Part shown: one piece after another, positions 61,630-64,000 of the stretch
Position numbering within the stretch: the first letter of the stretch is position 1
Layout: each line of letters opens with the position of its first letter
NCBI GenBank assembly: GCA_013368375.1
Contig: JAACJP010000009.1
Span: 930,001 to 994,000, forward strand
Direction: 5' to 3'
Length of the DNA: 64,000 nt
Source of the DNA: Tricholomella constricta
Lineage: Eukaryota; Basidiomycota; Agaricomycetes; Agaricales; Lyophyllaceae
Notes under the pieces: generated by a model
The model's input: only the letters and a program-made list of their open reading frames with translations
Told to the model about the DNA's origin: nothing
The model's database searches: none
Program-made: the position numbers and the translations under genes

Positions 61630-64000
61630 TCACCCCCCCTTTTGAATCGCAACGGCTCGGTGCGGGGTGACGGTGGCGAAGACAGTGGGGGATAGAGTGA
61701 AGATGCCACGGATGTGGCGCGCGGCATCAGGATTGTCGCGGTGGAACTTGCGAACCAGGTCGGGTGCGGCGACGTTCTCCCGGGGCTCCCATGAAGCTTC
61801 TTCATAGCCGTAGCCTTTCCACAAGATTTTGTACTGAAGTTTCTTGCGGAAGATGCGACTGTCGAGGATTTTGTGGACTTCGTAATGGGGCTCGTCGTCG
61901 ATGATGTCTGGCAGCGGCGGTGGATCGGACTGCCGACCTTCAATCGGGTCAGCAACAGCGGGGACAAGCTTCACGACGTGGAAGACTGGATGGATGCGCT
62001 TCATGGACTGAGGCAGCAGGAGGCGGTATGCGAGCGGGGCGACTCGCCTTTGCACGACAAAAGGGCCAAGGTAGCGATGCGACAACTTCTTCGACGGTCG
62101 GATCGTAGAAATGTCGGTCGCGTCCAAGTACACCTTGTCGCCAGGCTGGTAGTCGGGCGTTGGGGCGTGTCGCTGGTTGTAATACCGCTCCATGTCGTCT
62201 TTGGCCTTTGAAAGCGCCGCCTTGGCTTCCTCCTGTGCTTCCTTCATGTGCTCTACGAACTCGTCGGCCGACTCGTTCTTGGAAGCGCCCCGACGCGGCT
62301 CAAAGCCCATGCGTGGATGCCGACCCGTGTCGAGCAGGAAGGGGGTCTGCTGCGTCGCCGAATGTACATGGTTGTTGTAACTGAATTCGGCGTCGGGCAA
62401 GAGGTCCTCCCAGTCGTTCTGTCGCTCGTTGCAGAAGACCCGCAAGAACTGTTCCAGCTCCTGGTTGACGCGCTCAGTCTGTCCGTCGGTCTGCGGGTGG
62501 TACGCTGTCGAAGCCAACAGTTTGATACCCAGGAGTCTGTACAGTTCGCGTGTGAACTCAGCGACAAACTGTGGACCTCAATCGGAGACGAATGCGTCGG
62601 GGAGACCGTGCAGCTTCCAGACGTGGCGACGGTAGAGGTTGGCAGCTCCCAAGGCCGAACAGGTCGTATGCGATGCGATGAAGTGTGCGCGCTTTCCGAC
62701 TGAATCCACGACGTTCATGATCGTGTCGTGGCCGTTGGACTCGGGGAGTTCGGTGATGAAGTCTACCGACACAACATTCCATCGGCCTTCAGGAATTGGG
62801 AGCGGCTGCAGCTGTCCGACGGGAAGTTGGCGGCGGGGTTTTGTGTGCAAGCACATGTCACAGGTGCTGGTGTACGAGCCGATGAAGCGCGACATCTGGG
62901 GCCACCAGTAGTTGCGCGACACCAGTTCCAATGTTTTCCAGCAACCTGGGTGACCGGCGACCTTGGAGTCATGATGCTGTTCCACAATGTGTCGGCGGAG
63001 GTCAGGAACATTCGGGACATAGATCCGTCCATGGAACATGAGCAGACCACCTTCCTCCCCCCACTCGCCGAAGCGTAGGGAGCGGCCGGCGACCTTGGAA
63101 GCCTTGACCAGTTGGGCCGCCTTAGCGACTGCATCTTCTTGTGTGCCATCACGATTGCCCTTGCGAATCGCTTTTACCACATCATCCTCCTCTCCAACCA
63201 GTACAAGACCCTCGGTTGTGCGAATCACGAAGAACTCGGGCTTGAGGAGCACAATGTTGGCATTGTCGCCGCTTCCGTCGCCATGATCAGCGCATCGTGA
63301 TAGCATGTCGGGTTTGCCCATGCTGCGTCCAGGACGGTGGTGGAGGGCAAAGTCGAAGTTGGCAAGGTAGAGCGACTATCGGGCTTGCCGCCGATTGAGT
63401 TTCTTCGCGGTGAGGAAGTACTCAAGGTTCTTGTGGTCGGTCCAGATCTCCACCTTGTGCTTTGCGCCCTCAACAAAATGCCGCCACTCCTCCAGAGACC
63501 GGATGATCGCTAGCATCTCCTTGTCATGGATCTCGTAGTTCCGCTCGACTGCATTCAAGCTCTTCGAGTAGAACGCAACCGGGTGCCACTTGCCATCGGA
63601 CGGCGACTCTTGCGACAGGACCACGCCCGTTGCAAAGTCGGACGAGTCGGCTTCGATGCGGTACGGTCGGTCGTCGTCGGGGAACATGAGGACTGGCCCC
63701 GATGTGATCGCAGACTTCAGAAGGGCAAAGGCCGACTGCTCCGACTCTCCCCATCGCCAGGCGACGTCTTTGCCAGTCAAGTCAAACAGGGGTCTGGCGT
63801 GGTGCGAGAAGTCCTGAATGAACCGTCGGTAGAAATTGGTGAAGCCTAGGAACACTTGCACCTCTTTCTTGTTCTTCAGTGCCGGCCATTCCGACACTCC
63901 AGCCACCTTGACCGGATCCATTTCCGCTTGCCCGTGCGAGATGATCAACCCAAGATACTCGATCTTGGTCCGCTCAAACTCACATTTCTCGGGCTTTAGG
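61630..64000 (-). pseudogene. Younger chromovirus pol (RT-RNase H-integrase-chromodomain), partial, two nonsense codons
   Basis: Continuous minus-strand pol, 5' part beyond the window. Order: end of reverse transcriptase (EFERTKIEYLGLIISHGQAE, VQVFLGFTNFYRRFIQDFS), RNase H (DRPYRIEADSSDFATGVVLS, NYEIHDKEMLAIIRSLEEWR, WTDHKNLEYFLTAKKLNRRQ), integrase zinc finger (HHDSKVAGHPG ... YTSTCDMC), catalytic core (VDFITELPES, GLPDAFVSD, STAYHPQTDGQTERVNQELE), GPY module and chromodomain ([37 protein letters not shown]). Two in-frame stops: TAG at 63376-63378, where Trp is expected after NRRQAR, and TGA at 62578-62580, where the older copy still has Arg (DRGPQF). Otherwise the frame is intact. The last codons and stop lie in the polypurine tract. 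Confidence 0.9.

Larger units (their letters stand above)
59417..64000 (-). mobile_element. Nested Ty3/gypsy chromovirus pair (same family, same orientation)
   Basis: Older element 59417-61144, interrupted at 61145 by a younger copy whose 3' LTR is 61145-61629 and whose pol runs off the right edge. The break in the older integrase at GTGCTAGTGTAC corresponds to GTGCTGGTGTACGAGCC in the younger copy, so the rest of the older element should reappear beyond the younger 5' LTR, outside the window. The candidate 5-bp target duplication is TGTAC (61140-61144). Confidence 0.82.

Noticed and set aside
1..64000. CRISPR arrays, operons, rRNA genes
   Set aside because: None seen; the spliced gene structure is that of a fungal nuclear genome.

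Overview
The window is genomic DNA of a filamentous basidiomycete, most likely an agaricomycete. Protein genes are dense (about one per 2 kb) and cut by many introns of 45-60 nt with GT-AG ends. The gene set fits (ERG24, chromovirus-type LTR retrotransposon, GH128 glucanase, LaeA-like methyltransferase, GPI-anchored Ser/Thr-rich protein). No bacterial or organellar genes are present. Exon boundaries below were read by eye from splice signals, frame and family conservation.

Layout. 1-2.6 kb: 3' end of SGD1 (+), EFM4 (-), PAM18 (-). 3.0-8.7 kb: two tandem, paralogous SF1 (UPF1-like) helicases with seven shared intron positions and a degenerate RNase D-like N-terminal region. 8.9-11.4 kb: carnitine acetyltransferase (-), divergent from RMI1 (+). 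13.7-25.5 kb: DNAJC8 (-), COX11 (+), RAD2/XPG (-), CAF120-like PH-domain protein (-). 25.9 kb: intron-containing initiator tRNA-Met. 26.4-34.4 kb: complex I subunit NDUFB8 (-), methyltransferase (+), single-pass membrane protein (-), EBP1/PA2G4 (+), a small three-exon PCC1 (KEOPS) gene (-) hidden between genes, and a GPI-anchored secreted protein (-). 34.6-44.5 kb: citrate synthase (-) with an optional peroxisomal C-terminus, a hypothetical protein (-), ERG24 (+), an LYR protein (+) and GH128 (-). 45.2-58.4 kb: YEATS-domain protein (-), COQ9 (-), HCR1/eIF3j (+), IBTK-like ankyrin-RCC1-BTB protein (+), SIS1-like DnaJ (-) and VTC1-like protein (+). 58.9 kb to the end: intron-containing tRNA-Gly with a tRNA-like remnant, then a decayed Ty3/gypsy chromovirus interrupted by a younger copy of the same family.

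The genes are mainly housekeeping: mitochondrial biogenesis (PAM18, COX11, NDUFB8, COQ9, LYR protein), acetyl-CoA handling (carnitine acetyltransferase and citrate synthase, both with peroxisomal C-termini), genome stability (RMI1, RAD2), and RNA or translation (SGD1, EFM4, HCR1, DNAJC8, EBP1, tRNAs). The strongest items for a second look are the paired pseudo-nuclease/helicase genes, a CACGTG element placed 44-60 bp upstream of several start codons, a retained-intron switch that decides whether citrate synthase ends in a PTS1, and the nested retrotransposons with CpG-type decay.
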